Positions 1 through 10,638 of a stretch of DNA of 64,000 bases are shown one piece after another. How positions within the stretch are numbered: the stretch's first letter is position 1; every line of letters begins with the position of its first letter. The notes below the pieces were generated by a model, which was not told where the DNA came from, made no database searches, and was given only the letters and a program-made list of their open reading frames with translations. Source of the stretch: Heliocidaris tuberculata. Lineage: Eukaryota > Echinodermata > Echinoidea > Camarodonta > Echinometridae. Location of the stretch: positions 25,371,606 through 25,435,605 of the forward strand of contig CM046836.1 in the NCBI GenBank assembly GCA_025618425.1, read 5' to 3'. Both the position numbers and the translations under genes were made by a program.

Positions 1-269
1 CATGCGGCCGCCAAAATATCTAATTTGAACAAAAAAAAAAAATTGTTTTAAGTAATATATGGATACATATATCCTGACTATCGGTATGATTGCGCTCGTT
101 CGCAAACAACAACAAAAGCCCCTTGCCTGATTTGGAATAACTCAATTATCATTACAAAAGGCCTTTTTGCTCACTGTGCAATCTAATCCAAATCAGGCAA
201 GGCATTGTTGATGTTGGCGCATATGATAAGTATGTTAAAAAGTGTAACATTTTTTTCTGACTCGCACTG
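1..269. mobile_element. Right end of mariner/Tc1-like element (second copy of the 61119-62680 element)
   Basis: These bases repeat 62412-62680. The segment ends in an inverted terminal repeat at about 238-269 whose last bases are ACTCGCACTG, followed by the target dinucleotide TA at 270-271. The left end and the transposase remnant lie outside the window here, but both are visible in the right-hand copy. The element lies in intron 2 of gene A, 56 bases before the exon 3 acceptor. Confidence 0.8.
121..202. repeat. 82-bp hairpin inside the mariner-like element
   Basis: CCTTGCCTGATTTGGA at 121-136 is the exact reverse complement of 187-202. The same hairpin occurs at 61850-61931 and 62532-62613. 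At the right side of the window both copies are in direct orientation within one element, about 680 bases apart. Confidence 0.85.
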
Positions 270-327
270 TATAATTCCTGTTAATACTCGAATATTTTGA
301 TTTATTGTTGTTGTTGATATATTACAG

Positions 328-2177
328 GAACTGGACATAACATTGTACTTTTAACATGTTCGACTGCATTAGGAAGATATGCAGGTGAAAACTTCAACGT
401 CCTTTACAGCCTTTCCACTTGTGGAAACTCCGTGGGAATGGTTCTACTCCCTTTTCTCGCGGAAGAGCTGCTTGATGTGTACGGATGGCGAGGTGTTCTG
501 CTGATCCTAAGTGGTCTCCTGTCAAACGCGATGCCCTGTGCCATGGCTATTCGTATAGCCCCAGAAGGTCTTGCAGGAACAGATGATAAAGAATTGCAGG
601 GAAGTGTCCAGATGGACAATGTTCCTAATTTGGTAGTTCCAGAAGGAGTTTCGGATGTAGGATTCGACATTTTCCATGCAACTACGGACAATGTCGATAA
701 TGATAGGGTCAAAGACATCGATAGAGCACCACTCTTGACTCTTTCAAAGGAACATGGTGGAACGACGGACGATTCGGATCCTTCATTTGGCCAACATATC
801 AATGAACTTGCTCACAAGAACCGTCTTGATTACATAATCGACATCCCTGGGGAGATTTCATTGTGGTTTCGAAGCACAAACTTTTATACCGACCCAATCT
901 CTACTTTCATTTTCTTGTCCAATGCTGTACTATACTTTGTATACACCGGATGGCATTCATTTCTTATTCCACATGCGCTGCAACGAGGAATCTCACAACA
1001 CAATACAATCATTATTGTTTTCGTAGCTGCTATTGGTAACCTATCTATTAGACTCGTCATCGCTTTCTTAACTCACAGGCTTGTTGATCCTATCAGTATG
1101 CATCTAGTTTTTACAATCTTCAATATTCTATCGTTGGCGTGTGATGCTTTTATCCCCAACTTTTACGTCATGCTGGTGACGTCATGGTGTTCAGCTGCTG
1201 CCATTCCCGGAAGAGCCGTTCTAGCACCTTTAGCGATCAGAGACAGAGTTTCCGACAAAAACTTTGCAATGGCGATGAGTGTGGATACTGTCTTGGTTGA
1301 TTGCGGAATTTTCCTGGGTGGATATATTTCAGGTATGAAATGCATAATGCTAATATACTGAACAGAAATGAAATGAGTGAAGGGATTGGGGGGGGGGGGG
1401 GTCAAGGGGCCTCGAGGGATCATTTTAAAAGAGAAGGGAAGGCTGTTGGCAAAAAATGTCAAGAAGAAAGAACTTCCAAACATGCCAAAATACACTTTGC
1501 CACCGATTAGAAAGCACATTCGCAGCGGTGACGTGGAAACTAACCATGCTAACCATGCTAACCATGCTAACGGGGACATTCCAAATGAAAAAGTATTTGT
1601 TCCTATCTAGTAAGAGTAAGGGAAATTTGATTCAGACTGTTTCTGGTTTATTGCACATAATGTATAAGTCAATTACGGAGTGTCCCCAACTTATAAAATT
1701 AAAAAGAAATATTTCTGAGAAATATTAAATTGCACTTTTCTTAATAAGAGTTTAATTCTATGATTAAAATGTTTCTGCATCTGTACGTCTTGCATAACAG
1801 CGGTCTATGAAGTGAAATATTCAAATTTTCTCTTTTAATCGTTGGATTTCTTGTCTTCGAGTTATCTCGAATCTCGAATGAGGGTGATTATCATGACAGT
1901 GATAAATACCAGCGGAAATCAGCTCGATGAAAACATTCATTAGACTTCTAATGAGTATGAATTAATACTCGTTTATTTCTCCCCCCCCCCCCTCCTCTCT
2001 TTTTTTCTTCCTTTCTATCTGTCGTTTCGTCCTCCTATCCCGCCTTGTCTTTTCACCACAGGACTTATTGCTGCCAGTTTTTCATCATATGACGCGACAT
2101 TCAAACTTCTTGCCGCAGTCGATGTACTCACATTTATCTTTATGTTACTGCCAAAATTATCTAAGAAACCCAATTAG
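328..2177 (+). CDS. Gene A: SLC16/monocarboxylate-transporter-like, exons 3 and 4 (5' part outside window)
   Basis: Coding exons are 328-1332 (1005 bp; acceptor ATTACAG, donor GTATGA) and 2062-2177 (116 bp; acceptor CACCACAG, stop TAG at 2175-2177). They join in phase 1 as TCA-G/GA-CTT. The visible 373 residues cover membrane segments 4-12. The stretch RYAGENFNVLYSLSTCG followed by GWRGVLLILSGLL matches the MCT segment 5-6 region, where the family usually has a YFxKRRxLAxG-type motif and then YGWRGALLILGG. A hydrophilic loop of about 85 acidic or polar residues separates the two six-helix halves, as in the family. Exons 1-2 lie upstream of the window, and their counterparts are seen in gene A' at 58358 and 60336. 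Function is inferred: proton-linked or other transport of small carboxylates or related solutes across the plasma membrane. Substrate is unknown. Intron 3 (1333-2061) holds a 14-G run and repeats of CTAACCATG near 1540-1570. Confidence 0.87.
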
Positions 2178-2328
2178 CCCTACTTATAGGGAGATGAATT
2201 CTTATTTTGACTAAATTAGCATAAACATTGTCACAAAAATATGCCTTTGAATTACTTTAGTGTTATTCCTTTTAACAGCGAACTAATCATGTGATTATTT
2301 GACATAATTATACAGGCCTAATTATGCA

Positions 2329-2334
2329 AATAAA
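2329..2334 (+). other. Candidate polyadenylation signal for gene A
   Basis: AATAAA lies 152 bases after the gene A stop codon, in AT-rich DNA. It is the nearest canonical hexamer I noticed. The assignment is positional only. Confidence 0.4.
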
Positions 2335-2650
2335 TTGATACTGTAAATGTATGTATGTATTTATTCATTGAACTTCAATATTTCTTTCGAATATAACAGC
2401 AATAATCACAACAATAATGATGATAATAATAATAACACAACACAGTTATGACAAAAACAGAAAATATATCGTCAGTATAGCATTGGAAGCATAAACAAAA
2501 ACAAAAACAAAATACTCATAATTGATCAACTTGACAATGTCTTTCATGAAATATAAATTATCAGATTATGTACAAATAGTGTAAGGTGATGAGAAAAAGA
2601 GCCATTAAAAGAATTATATACATATATAGGTATGCCTAATAATAAACAAT

Positions 2651-2966
2651 TTAAAGGTTACCACGTTGATCAATAGTATATCGCAAAAAATTGGCAAATT
2701 CTTGTATGAGAGCGTCTTCTTTGAGTGATATTATGAATATGAATCTCTCCAAACTGTTTACGCTTTCAAAGTTATCCCCGAGTGCTTTAAGATTATTAAA
2801 AAACAGTTCTCTTCTTATTCTAAATTTATCACACTGCATGACATAATGGAATTCGCCTCTTACTGTTTGCATACTACATTCTTCACAAAAACGTATATTC
2901 ACTGGTATTTTGTGAGGGCGATGATATCTGCCTTTTTCAATTGGTAGGTTATGTGAACTTATGCGA
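2651..2966 (-). pseudogene. Non-LTR retrotransposon (LINE) ORF2 C-terminal remnant
   Basis: On the minus strand the frame reads KLRISSHNLPIEKGRYHRP, then a CxxC...H...C knuckle (FCEECS ... EFHYVMQC) and a basic tail ending at a stop. This order is typical of the region after the reverse transcriptase domain in several LINE clades. The 83-residue open frame is continuous with the upstream part although no ATG is needed. No RT core is present, so the copy is strongly 5'-truncated. The clade is not assignable by eye. Confidence 0.7.
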
Positions 2967-3177
2967 AGTTTGCAGATGTTTGCAGATGTAAATGTTTGTT
3001 TTTTTCAATCTCGTGACGGCATGCGTGCAATTTACGCAATGAAAAAGGTTTCATGCGGAGTGTGGTTGCGGTGATCGAAAACTAATTTTATTTCTATATG
3101 AATAGTGATGGAAGTTTGAATGTACATCTGATGCAGTAGAAGAAACAGGCTCAAACAGGACACGGAGAAGTAGTCCA

Positions 3178-3302
3178 GGGCCCTCTTGCATAAAAAGTTG
3201 CAATTAAACGCAACTCGATTTTCAACCCAGGATTGCGTATTTGGGACTTGTGTTTGATTTATTGAGTTGCGTTTAATCGCAGCTTTTTATGCAGGAGGGC
3301 CC
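3178..3302. mobile_element. 125-bp hairpin MITE
   Basis: GGGCCCTCTTGCATAAAAAG at the left is mirrored by CTTTTTATGCAGGAGGGCCC at the right. The imperfect inverted repeat runs about 39 bases on each side and leaves only about 45 bases in the loop. There is no coding capacity. The superfamily is not determined. Confidence 0.75.
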
Positions 3303-3354
3303 AGTCATGTTTTAAACTAATAAACTAATAAATCTGCACAACTTACCAAATTAT

Positions 3355-3416
3355 CTTTAATAATAATGATAATTATAATGATACTTATAGTAATGATGAT
3401 GATAATAAAATAAGTA

Positions 3417-3465
<49 letters not shown>

Positions 3466-3535
3466 TAATAATTATTGTATTTATATAGCGCCTTTGCCAG
3501 AGGATACAAGGCGCTGTCCTTTGAAATTCTAACAA
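3355..3535. repeat. (TAA)n microsatellite joined to a LINE/SINE 3' tail
   Basis: A TAA/TGA-type trinucleotide run (about 3418-3463) is followed by TTTATATAGCGCCTTTGCC and GGCGCTGTCCTTTG. A GGCGCTATATAA-type end running into ATT repeats is characteristic of CR1/L2-type retroelement tails, so this is probably the 3' end of a minus-strand insertion. The long Ile-rich open frame across it is a translation of the repeat. Confidence 0.6.
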
Positions 3536-3559
3536 AATGAATTAAAAAGAATTGTAAAG

Positions 3560-5590
3560 GTATGTTTTCAGGTTCACATTCCCGCCGAGCGGATTTTCCC
3601 CAAAATTTTCACACCTTTCCGGGATTTTGAGCGAAACATGCAGAACGCGCTTTCTTCTAAAAAAAAAACTTCTCTCAAGATGATGAAATCAAATTTACTT
3701 GCCCCTTAACCCTAATCACACTGTGTAGCCACACTTGGGGATGTTGTATAGTATGTACTTTCTTGTTTTAAACAAATCATTTAAAATCTGTCTGTCATCA
3801 CACATACTTGATCTGTATGTCAAATGATAGCTTGATATCAAATGATTTTTTTTTCTCATGTATTTTATTATTTTCAAGGTCAATCCAAAGGTCAAAGATC
3901 ATGTGACAATCGTTAGCATAATTCAATAAAAATAATTTTAAAAAAATCACAATTTTCTTTGAAATTCATCAGATTTCATCACCTCAGTGCACTAATATGA
4001 TGTAAAATGGTTATGATATGTTTCCTTGTCATAACAGCAACAAAATAATACTGGAATGACCATTTATTTTGGATAATTTGCAAATATTTTATGATGAATA
4101 GAAAAACATTAATTTTGTCATTATTTTTGGACAATTGAATATATGAAAACATACACCGCATATTTCTAATAAATTAACACATACAAATCAAGAGCAGCCA
4201 AGATATACACAAAGAGGATACAGTAAAGTTCTTACTACATGTGTCAAAAGCAAAATAATCAGAAACATGCCAATTAGTTTGCATATTTTATAGGAAAAAC
4301 ATACAATATATCTCATTTCCATGTTCTGTGGCATACGGATTCCTGTTCCTCTAGATTTTCATAATGGAGCACAGTTCTGTGTCACTATAAGTCATCAACA
4401 AATTGAAATTTTACATTTCTAAGCGATGAATATATTGATAAATCAAATAATAAGAAATATTACATAATCTTCAATTCGAACAATTTTTTTTTGTTTTGAG
4501 AAATTTTATTTTGATATATGGAACGGTAATAAACGTATAACATTTTGCAACTTTTATGCATGTAGAAAGTGGCAAAGAACAATGTAGACATCAAAACAAT
4601 TCATTTTGATCTAGTGATATTAAAATGAAATATATATAATTTTCCCCTCTCATCTGGAACATTTAAAAAAAAATACACAGAGATAATAGCACGTCGTACC
4701 TTTAGAATGAAATGTACATTGTTTAACTATACACTACTAGCATTTTTTTCTCTCATAAGTTTGGAATTTTTTGCAGATTAGAGTAAAATTTTGCTAACAT
4801 GAGGAAATGGGAAAAATGGAAAAATTAAGTCACATGTAAGCAAATAATACAAATATAATATATTCGTATTATTTGCTATTATAAAAGCTATGAATTATTT
4901 GTCATTAATTAAAAGCACAAAACATGATGTAAAAGAGAAAGAGTTACATGTCATGGAAGTTATAAAGCTGCAGTAAAACTATGTTTTTGCCACCTCTCTG
5001 AACATGACGGTGGGTGGAAGAACCCCTTTTCGCTCTTAGACGTTTTCTATTTTTCGTTCTTGGTTTGAAACTGACAACTGAAATTGATAAACAAATAAAT
5101 AATTATATTAATAAAGTAATGACATGTATTCAATACATGACTAGTCTTGAAATATCTTACTTCAATATTTGTTCATTTCCTTCACAAAAACTTGAATGAT
5201 ACATGGTGTATAGTAAAAGAAATACATGTGAATTTCCAGTGAATGCACTTCGATTCCTTTTTCATTCTCTGTCTCCTTCATTTTATGTTGTCTGTGATCG
5301 ATCTCCCTGCCGGGCCCCACCCCCGACTATTGTATGTACGTTGCAAAACACCTATCATGACGGCAAAGCATTCAGTATATTCAATGAATTCATATCTAAC
5401 TAATCAAACATTATTACTCCCTCATGATATTGCTTTTGTTCGGAAATCTTCATTGCCCTTTTGACATGTTCGATAATACCAAAGGCTATAAATACGACGA
5501 ATGGTTACATCCGAATTTAACCCGTCATTATTGTGGTCGCTCGAATGGCTCGTACACGCTCACATGACGTCACACACTGTTCTACGTCAG
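3560..5590. other. AT-rich intergenic DNA, no gene recognised
   Basis: I see only short spurious frames, scattered homopolymers and one 39-bp near-palindrome at 4839-4877 (AGCAAATAATAC ... GTATTATTTGCT). Nothing supports a gene or an RNA. Confidence 0.6.
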
Positions 5591-6011
5591 TCAGACACAA
5601 GTCCGTAAAACCGAGCACAGGTATATACTCCGAAAACGGCGTATGGACCAAGATGAATATAGAGCCCTCATCGTTCAGTGCGAGACAGTGTGTACAAAAG
5701 TCATGGGGGGAAATCGTGCGATGTCGACCTGCTGTTGATAATATATTTTTGAAAAGTAATGCTGCGGATATATTTATTTCAAACGCTTGTCATTTGAAAG
5801 TCATTTCATATGATGAATCATTGAAGGATTTTGAAGATAATTGGCACGCAGCATTATTTTTAAAATATTATATATCGTTGGCTGGTTGACTTTGCAAGAT
5901 TTTCGCCATGCCTTTTGCACACACTGCCTCGCAATGAACGATGAGGGCTCTATATTCATACGCCGTTTTTGGAGTATATACCTGTGCTCGGTTTTCCGGA
6001 GTTTGGTCTGA
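5591..6011. mobile_element. 421-bp fold-back element
   Basis: The left arm 5591-5700 pairs with the right arm 5912-6011 (TCAGACACAAGTCCG ... CGGAGTTTGGTCTGA), with a spacer of about 210 bases. The left arm has about ten bases missing from the right arm. The spacer includes an AT-rich open frame with no recognisable homology. It looks like a long-TIR MITE. No target duplication could be fixed. Confidence 0.65.
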
Positions 6012-6019
6012 TCTGTACG

Positions 6020-6680
6020 TGTTGTATGGCCGCTGACTTTATTTTTCGGTCAAAAACATGCATGGTCCCTGGGACTTGTGGGGGGTCGACGAGTTGAGCC
6101 ATGATTATACCCTTTTCAGAGCTTTAATTTTCATTGAAGTCACATTTTTCATATTTTCAAATATATACCATGGGAATTATAGTCATTCCCAAATCCCTGT
6201 TTTTGCGTGTTAACCGATGGCAGCTGGAAGGTCGAAAGCATGCATATTCACTGGGATATTAAAAGGCGGAGTCTTTTTAATTTTTTGAGCCTTTGTTAAG
6301 TTTTCTGAGAGTCTCAAATAACATATTTCAAAACAAAAATTAGGGGGATTATAATCATTCTAAAATTCCTTGTTTTCGCATAAAAACCATTGGCAGGAGA
6401 CATCTTGTTTAGCCAAAAGCACGCAAAGTCCTTGGGATTTATGAGGGTCTATTTGACTAGTTGAGCCTTAATTATGCCTTTCAAAGATTGAAATTTTATT
6501 GAAGTCACATTTTTTAAATATTTCAATTGGGTTGTGGGGGAATTATAGAATCATTCAAATATTCCTGTTTTTGCGTGTTAAGCTATGGCAGCTGGAAGGC
6601 CAAAAGCATGCATAGTCGCTGGGATTTATGCGGGGCCTTTTCCACTTTTGAGTCTTTATTAAAGCTCATGTACAGTAATG
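6020..6680. repeat. Degenerate tandem repeat, about four units of about 190 bp
   Basis: Phrases such as CAGCTGGAAGGTCGAAAGCA followed by TGCATATTCACTGGGA recur near 6028, 6225, 6398 and 6590 with moderate divergence. Each is followed by a GAGTC/GAGCC...TTAT motif and ATTGAAGTCACATTTTT. No coding capacity is seen. Confidence 0.65.
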
Positions 6681-7613
6681 GTAGCAAAAAATAAAAGCTG
6701 AAAAAGTTAAGAATTACAAAAAAAGGTACCCAAATGCGACAAACATACCTATTAAAATAGATCCCTCTGGCAATCTGGAGAAAATTTAACTAAGAAAGAG
6801 TAAACTTCTACCGCGATTTATTGGACATTAACGGAGAAAAGCTGCCTCAAAAAGACTGTTACAGACACACAGACACACAAAATTAGCCAAATTATAGTAA
6901 GGATGTACATATGCTTGTTTGTTTGATTGATTGCTTGCTTTTATTTCTACGTTCTAATAACCAATAAAATGTTTTTATACATAAGTATCAAATAAGTAGA
7001 AAATCATGTATTATAACCGTGTACGTCAACCTAAGGAAAAGAAAGAAGGGGGGAAACAATGAGAGTTATAGAAAAATATACATATATACTATAATTATAT
7101 ACATATATTTTATATACATGGATATACGTTTTTATTTTCTTTTATTTAAGAAAAATAAGTCATTCTTATTGGGGAAAAAAGCTAGAATAAAATTATTGGA
7201 TTTTTATTAGGTTATCGGCCTACTGTTGTTATATTAATTGTTGTTATTGCTCCTTTTTCATTATTATTGTTATGAGGCTTATTTTTATTAATTATTAATA
7301 ACTCTGACCATTAACTTTTTGCAAAGAAATTCAGTGATCGCCCCCATTAACATATGTTTATGAACGTACTTGGATGGCTGGTAAGATGGCATGTCAAAAA
7401 GTGGTTGGGGGAAAGTGTGAAGTACACATTGTGTGGGCGGAGGCGATAATTTTGGGGCGCGTAATAATTTATATTAACAGTTTTTTTTTTCCGGTACATG
7501 GAAATGGCAGGAAAAATATATAAAAGAATAAATTTGTATTTTTGTAATGAATCAAAGTAAATTATGCAGCGAAAATAGTCAATTCTGACTATTTGCCAAA
7601 TAAAACCAACTTT

Positions 7614-7687
7614 AGAAGAAGAAGAAGAAGAAGAAGAAGAAGAAGAAGAAGAAGAAGAAGAAGAAGAAGAAGAAGAAGAAGAAGAAG
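7614..7687. repeat. (GAA)n microsatellite
   Basis: About 24 perfect GAA units. The paralogous site near 41985-42015 is shorter and impure. Confidence 0.95.
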
Positions 7688-7733
7688 ATCGCAGAATGAA
7701 TCAGTGGAAATATAATGAGATAATAAAAAACCC

Positions 7734-7904
7734 TTTAAAAGTACACAAACACAAGCTTACTTCAGCCTGGGGTAACACTTTGAATCTTAGACGTCATTTG
7801 CGTTCAGAGCACAGTACTTTAAAAGTACACAAACACAAGCTTACTTCAGCCTGGGTGTTAACCCTTTGAATCTTAAACGTCATTTGCGTTCAGAATACAG
7901 TTAC
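7734..7904. repeat. 84-bp tandem duplication
   Basis: The unit starting TTTAAAAGTACACAAACACA occurs at 7734 and again at 7818. The paralogous block at about 42030-42120 has only one unit, so the duplication arose after the segmental duplication. Confidence 0.85.
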
Positions 7905-8889
7905 TCGATCTTATATGAATTTCTTCTGTCAATTTTTAGCTTCACATAAGAAGAATAGGGAACAGATTCTGGATTCATATGAAAAAATATCATTTGGAAT
8001 TATTTCGGATGTAAAAATTATATACCTATAGGCCTACATAATCAGATATTCTGCAGGAGCAGATGCATAGACGTATAGCATGTATACAGGCACAGACTTG
8101 TCAGGAGCTGACGTCTTTTTTCATCGTTAATCAAATATCAATTTTAACATGATTGCAAAGACTTGCGAAAAAAATCGACATAAAGGGCTGGTCAGACTTG
8201 ACCGATAAAGAAAACGATATACCTACACTCTAAAAACTGAAGTGCTGTTTTTAGCACTTGGATGGCTATATTCAGCACTTTTTCGGTGCTCGCATAGGGA
8301 CAGCACAGCCTGTGCTACTGTAGTACCAGTGCAGGTGCTACTTGTTACAGCACCTCAAAATGTGCTACTAATTTTGCGCTAAGTAGCGCAAAATTAGCAC
8401 CAGTAGAGCTATTTTCAGCACTTTTCAAGTGCTCGTATAGTGACTCCACTAGTGTTGCTGCTTTGGCACCAGTGCAGGTGCGACTTGTTACAGCACCCAA
8501 AGGTGCTATTAACTTTACACTAAGGGTGCTTATGAACAGACATAGGGGGTTTTTAACAGCACCTACAGTGAGCATTACATCAGATTCATAATATATGTAC
8601 AATTCTTATTTATCATGATTAAGAATGGTTAGTAAATCATAAGAAGTAGTAAATTATCAGTGATTACAAACTCAATGAAAAATAATTCTGTATCATTTTT
8701 CCTTTTGTTTATTGACCGAGTATAATTATTTGAGACGCTGACGGAGACAATATCATCTGAGACAAAAACCTCCAAAATGTGTGTTTTCTTCAAACAATAT
8801 ACAAATGATATGCAAAATTGCCAAAGCTCTTCAGGTGCTGATTCATTAGCCGCATTGGTTCATTTGACTCAGCACTTGTTTTTAGGGGG

Positions 8890-9118
8890 CACTCGCTTTT
8901 CCGAAGGCTCATTTTTTCTGAAGGTTCGTATTTCCGAAGATTCATAATTCCGAAACAAAAATTTCCCGCGCCTGGGGGTTCATAATTCCGAAAATGAAAA
9001 AGGGTTCGTAATTCCGAACATTTGTTGCATTATTCCGAAGGTTCGCATTTCCGAAAATGGAAAAAGGTTCATAATTCCGAAAATGAAATAGGGTTCATAA
9101 TTCCGAAAATGAAATAAG
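8890..9118. repeat. TTCCGAA array, left arm
   Basis: Units of roughly 25 bases such as GGTTCATAATTCCGAAAATG are repeated about eight times. They are the reverse complement of the right-arm array at 9755-10215. Confidence 0.85.
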
Positions 9119-9276
9119 GTACCTTAAAATGAGGGAGGGGGAGATAAAAGAAAAAACATAGAATAACATGAGGAAAGATAGAAAGTGAAGAAGATAGAAG
9201 AAAAATAACATAAGGAAAGTCAGAATTAGCTGGCGAACGCCTGATAATTCAATGGTTCTTATACTACTACTACTAC

Positions 9277-9287
9277 TAATAATAATG

Positions 9288-9344
<57 letters not shown>

Positions 9345-9612
9345 GTGGGTTCTTGTATAGCGCACATGTATGTCAAACTTGACACTCCTGGCGCTCCACA
9401 ATTATTACCCTGGCTTTAGCATGGCTGCACTTACGGTGCTCTAGCATTTCAAGGAATTAATTCCTGCCAGGTACCCATTTACCTCACCTGGGTCGAGGTG
9501 GCAAATGTAGATTAATGTCTTGCCAAAAGACACTAGTGCTGGGCCAGGGATTCGAACCCCGTACCTTGTGGTTCACAGAACGGGGACTTATCCACTAGAC
9601 AACAGCACCTCT
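9277..9612 (-). mobile_element. tRNA-derived SINE with (ATT)n tail
   Basis: On the minus strand the head reads GGTGCTGTTGTCTAGTGGAT, with an A-box-like start and a B-box GGTTCGAATCC about 45 bases later. The body ends in GCGCTATACAAGAACCC and a run of ATT units (plus-strand TAA run 9277-9343). It lies between the two TTCCGAA arms, in the middle of the fold-back element. Confidence 0.75.
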
Positions 9613-9754
9613 ACACCTTATTCCGTAATACATATAGTTTTCTTTTCTCTTTTATCTCTCTCCCTTTTCTTTTCTTACCCTTGATATGGAGGAGGGGGGG
9701 GGGGGAGCTGCACAGTCGTTTCGGTCCATCTCCTTCCCTTTTAGGTACCTTAAA

Positions 9755-10215
9755 TACATTTTCGGAATTATGAGCCTATTTCCTTTTTGGAACTACGGAC
9801 ACTATTTCATTTCCGGAATCACGAATCCTATTTCACTTTCAGAATTACGAACCCTATTTCATTTTATCCGAATTACGAACCCTATTTCATTTTCGGAATT
9901 ATGAACCCTGTTTCATTTTCGGAATTACAAACCCTATTTCATTTCCGGAATCACGAACCCTATTTCACTTTCAGAATTACGAATCCTATTTCATGTTCAG
10001 AATTACAAATCCTATTTCATTTTCGGAATTACGAACCCTATTTCATTTTCGGAAATACGAACCTTCGGAATTATGAACCCTCTTTAATTTTCGGAAAAAC
10101 GAACTTCGGAATTACGGACCTTCGGAGTAATGAGCCTCCCGAATTACGAACCTTCGAAATAACGAACCTATCGGAATTATGGACCTTCGGAAATACGAAC
10201 CTTCGGAAAAACGAC
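9755..10215. repeat. TTCGGAA array, right arm
   Basis: About 16 units of the type TTCGGAATTACGAACCCTAT are present. The unit becomes shorter toward the right edge (CTTCGGAAATACGAA). The array is inverted relative to the left arm. The open frames across it are translations of the repeat. Confidence 0.88.
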
Positions 10216-10638
10216 GTGTAACCGTTTTTAGCACCCATTTCTTCTGCACCACTAAAACTTTTGTCAAAATAGCAGTTTAGGTGCTAAATTTAGCACGGCA
10301 GGTGCAACTCCTTGGGCAGCACCTGTTTTTTAGCACTTCATTTTTTTTGTGTGTATAGATCGTTGCCAAATCGTTCAAGACTAATATGTGGAAAATGATT
10401 AAGAAATCGATATGGTCAGTCGGACCTCATCTTTATGGTAAAGAACCTCCCTCAGCGATTTTATCCTTTCGGTGGAATCGCTCGGCCACCGATTTTTTTT
10501 TTTTTTTTTCAGGACAGACCTCACCGATAAAATCTGCGAGACATTCGTTTTTGCTCCTTCGAGTTGACTTTACTTCAAAAGAATTATGTGGGCAGTATCA
10601 CATTGTATAGGTCCTAAATCAGTTCAATTCTCGATGCA

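Larger units (their letters stand above)
1..1589. repeat. Left copy of near-identical 1589-bp block (62411 bp from its partner)
   Basis: The block matches 62412-64000 base for base apart from three substitutions: T797/C63208 (silent), T1081/A63492 (Leu to His) and C1202/T63613 (silent). Even the 12-A run near base 31 and the 14-G run near 1388 have equal lengths. It contains the mariner right end, gene A exon 3 and the start of intron 3. Both copies are cut by the window edges, so the true repeat length cannot be seen. Confidence 0.97.
6995..8225. repeat. Segmental duplication, copy 1 (partner 41222-42510)
   Basis: From GTCAAC/AACTAAGGAAAAG through the GAA microsatellite to GGCTGGTCAGACTTGACC, this block is collinear with 41222-42430. 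It resumes after the inserted fold-back element at 10354-10440. Divergence is moderate, with many small indels. Copy 1 carries the 2128-bp insertion and copy 2 does not. Confidence 0.85.
8226..10353. mobile_element. 2128-bp fold-back DNA transposon with TA target duplication
   Basis: The left end CACTCTAAAAACTGAAGTGC is mirrored imperfectly by GCACTTCATTTTTTTTGTGTG at the right end. TA flanks both ends (8224-8225 and 10354-10355). The paralogous block has the empty site near 42455 (CCTATAAATGG), which matches the flanks joined at one TA. Subterminal zones are rich in AGTGCT/AGCACC motifs (8230-8570 and 10225-10345). A second mirrored structure lies inside: arrays of TTCCGAA-containing units near 8890-9118 face the reverse-complement arrays at 9755-10215. 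There is no transposase, so it is non-autonomous. The TA target points to the Tc1/mariner group, but other TA-targeting superfamilies are possible. Confidence 0.85.

Noticed and set aside
404..802. 132-codon minus-strand frame over gene A exon 3
   Set aside because: Antisense shadow of the MCT-like exon; the same applies at 62815-63213 and to 27281-27835 over gene B.
9787..10221. 144-codon frame with repeating FRNHEPYF/ITNPISF text
   Set aside because: It is a translation of the TTCGGAA tandem array.
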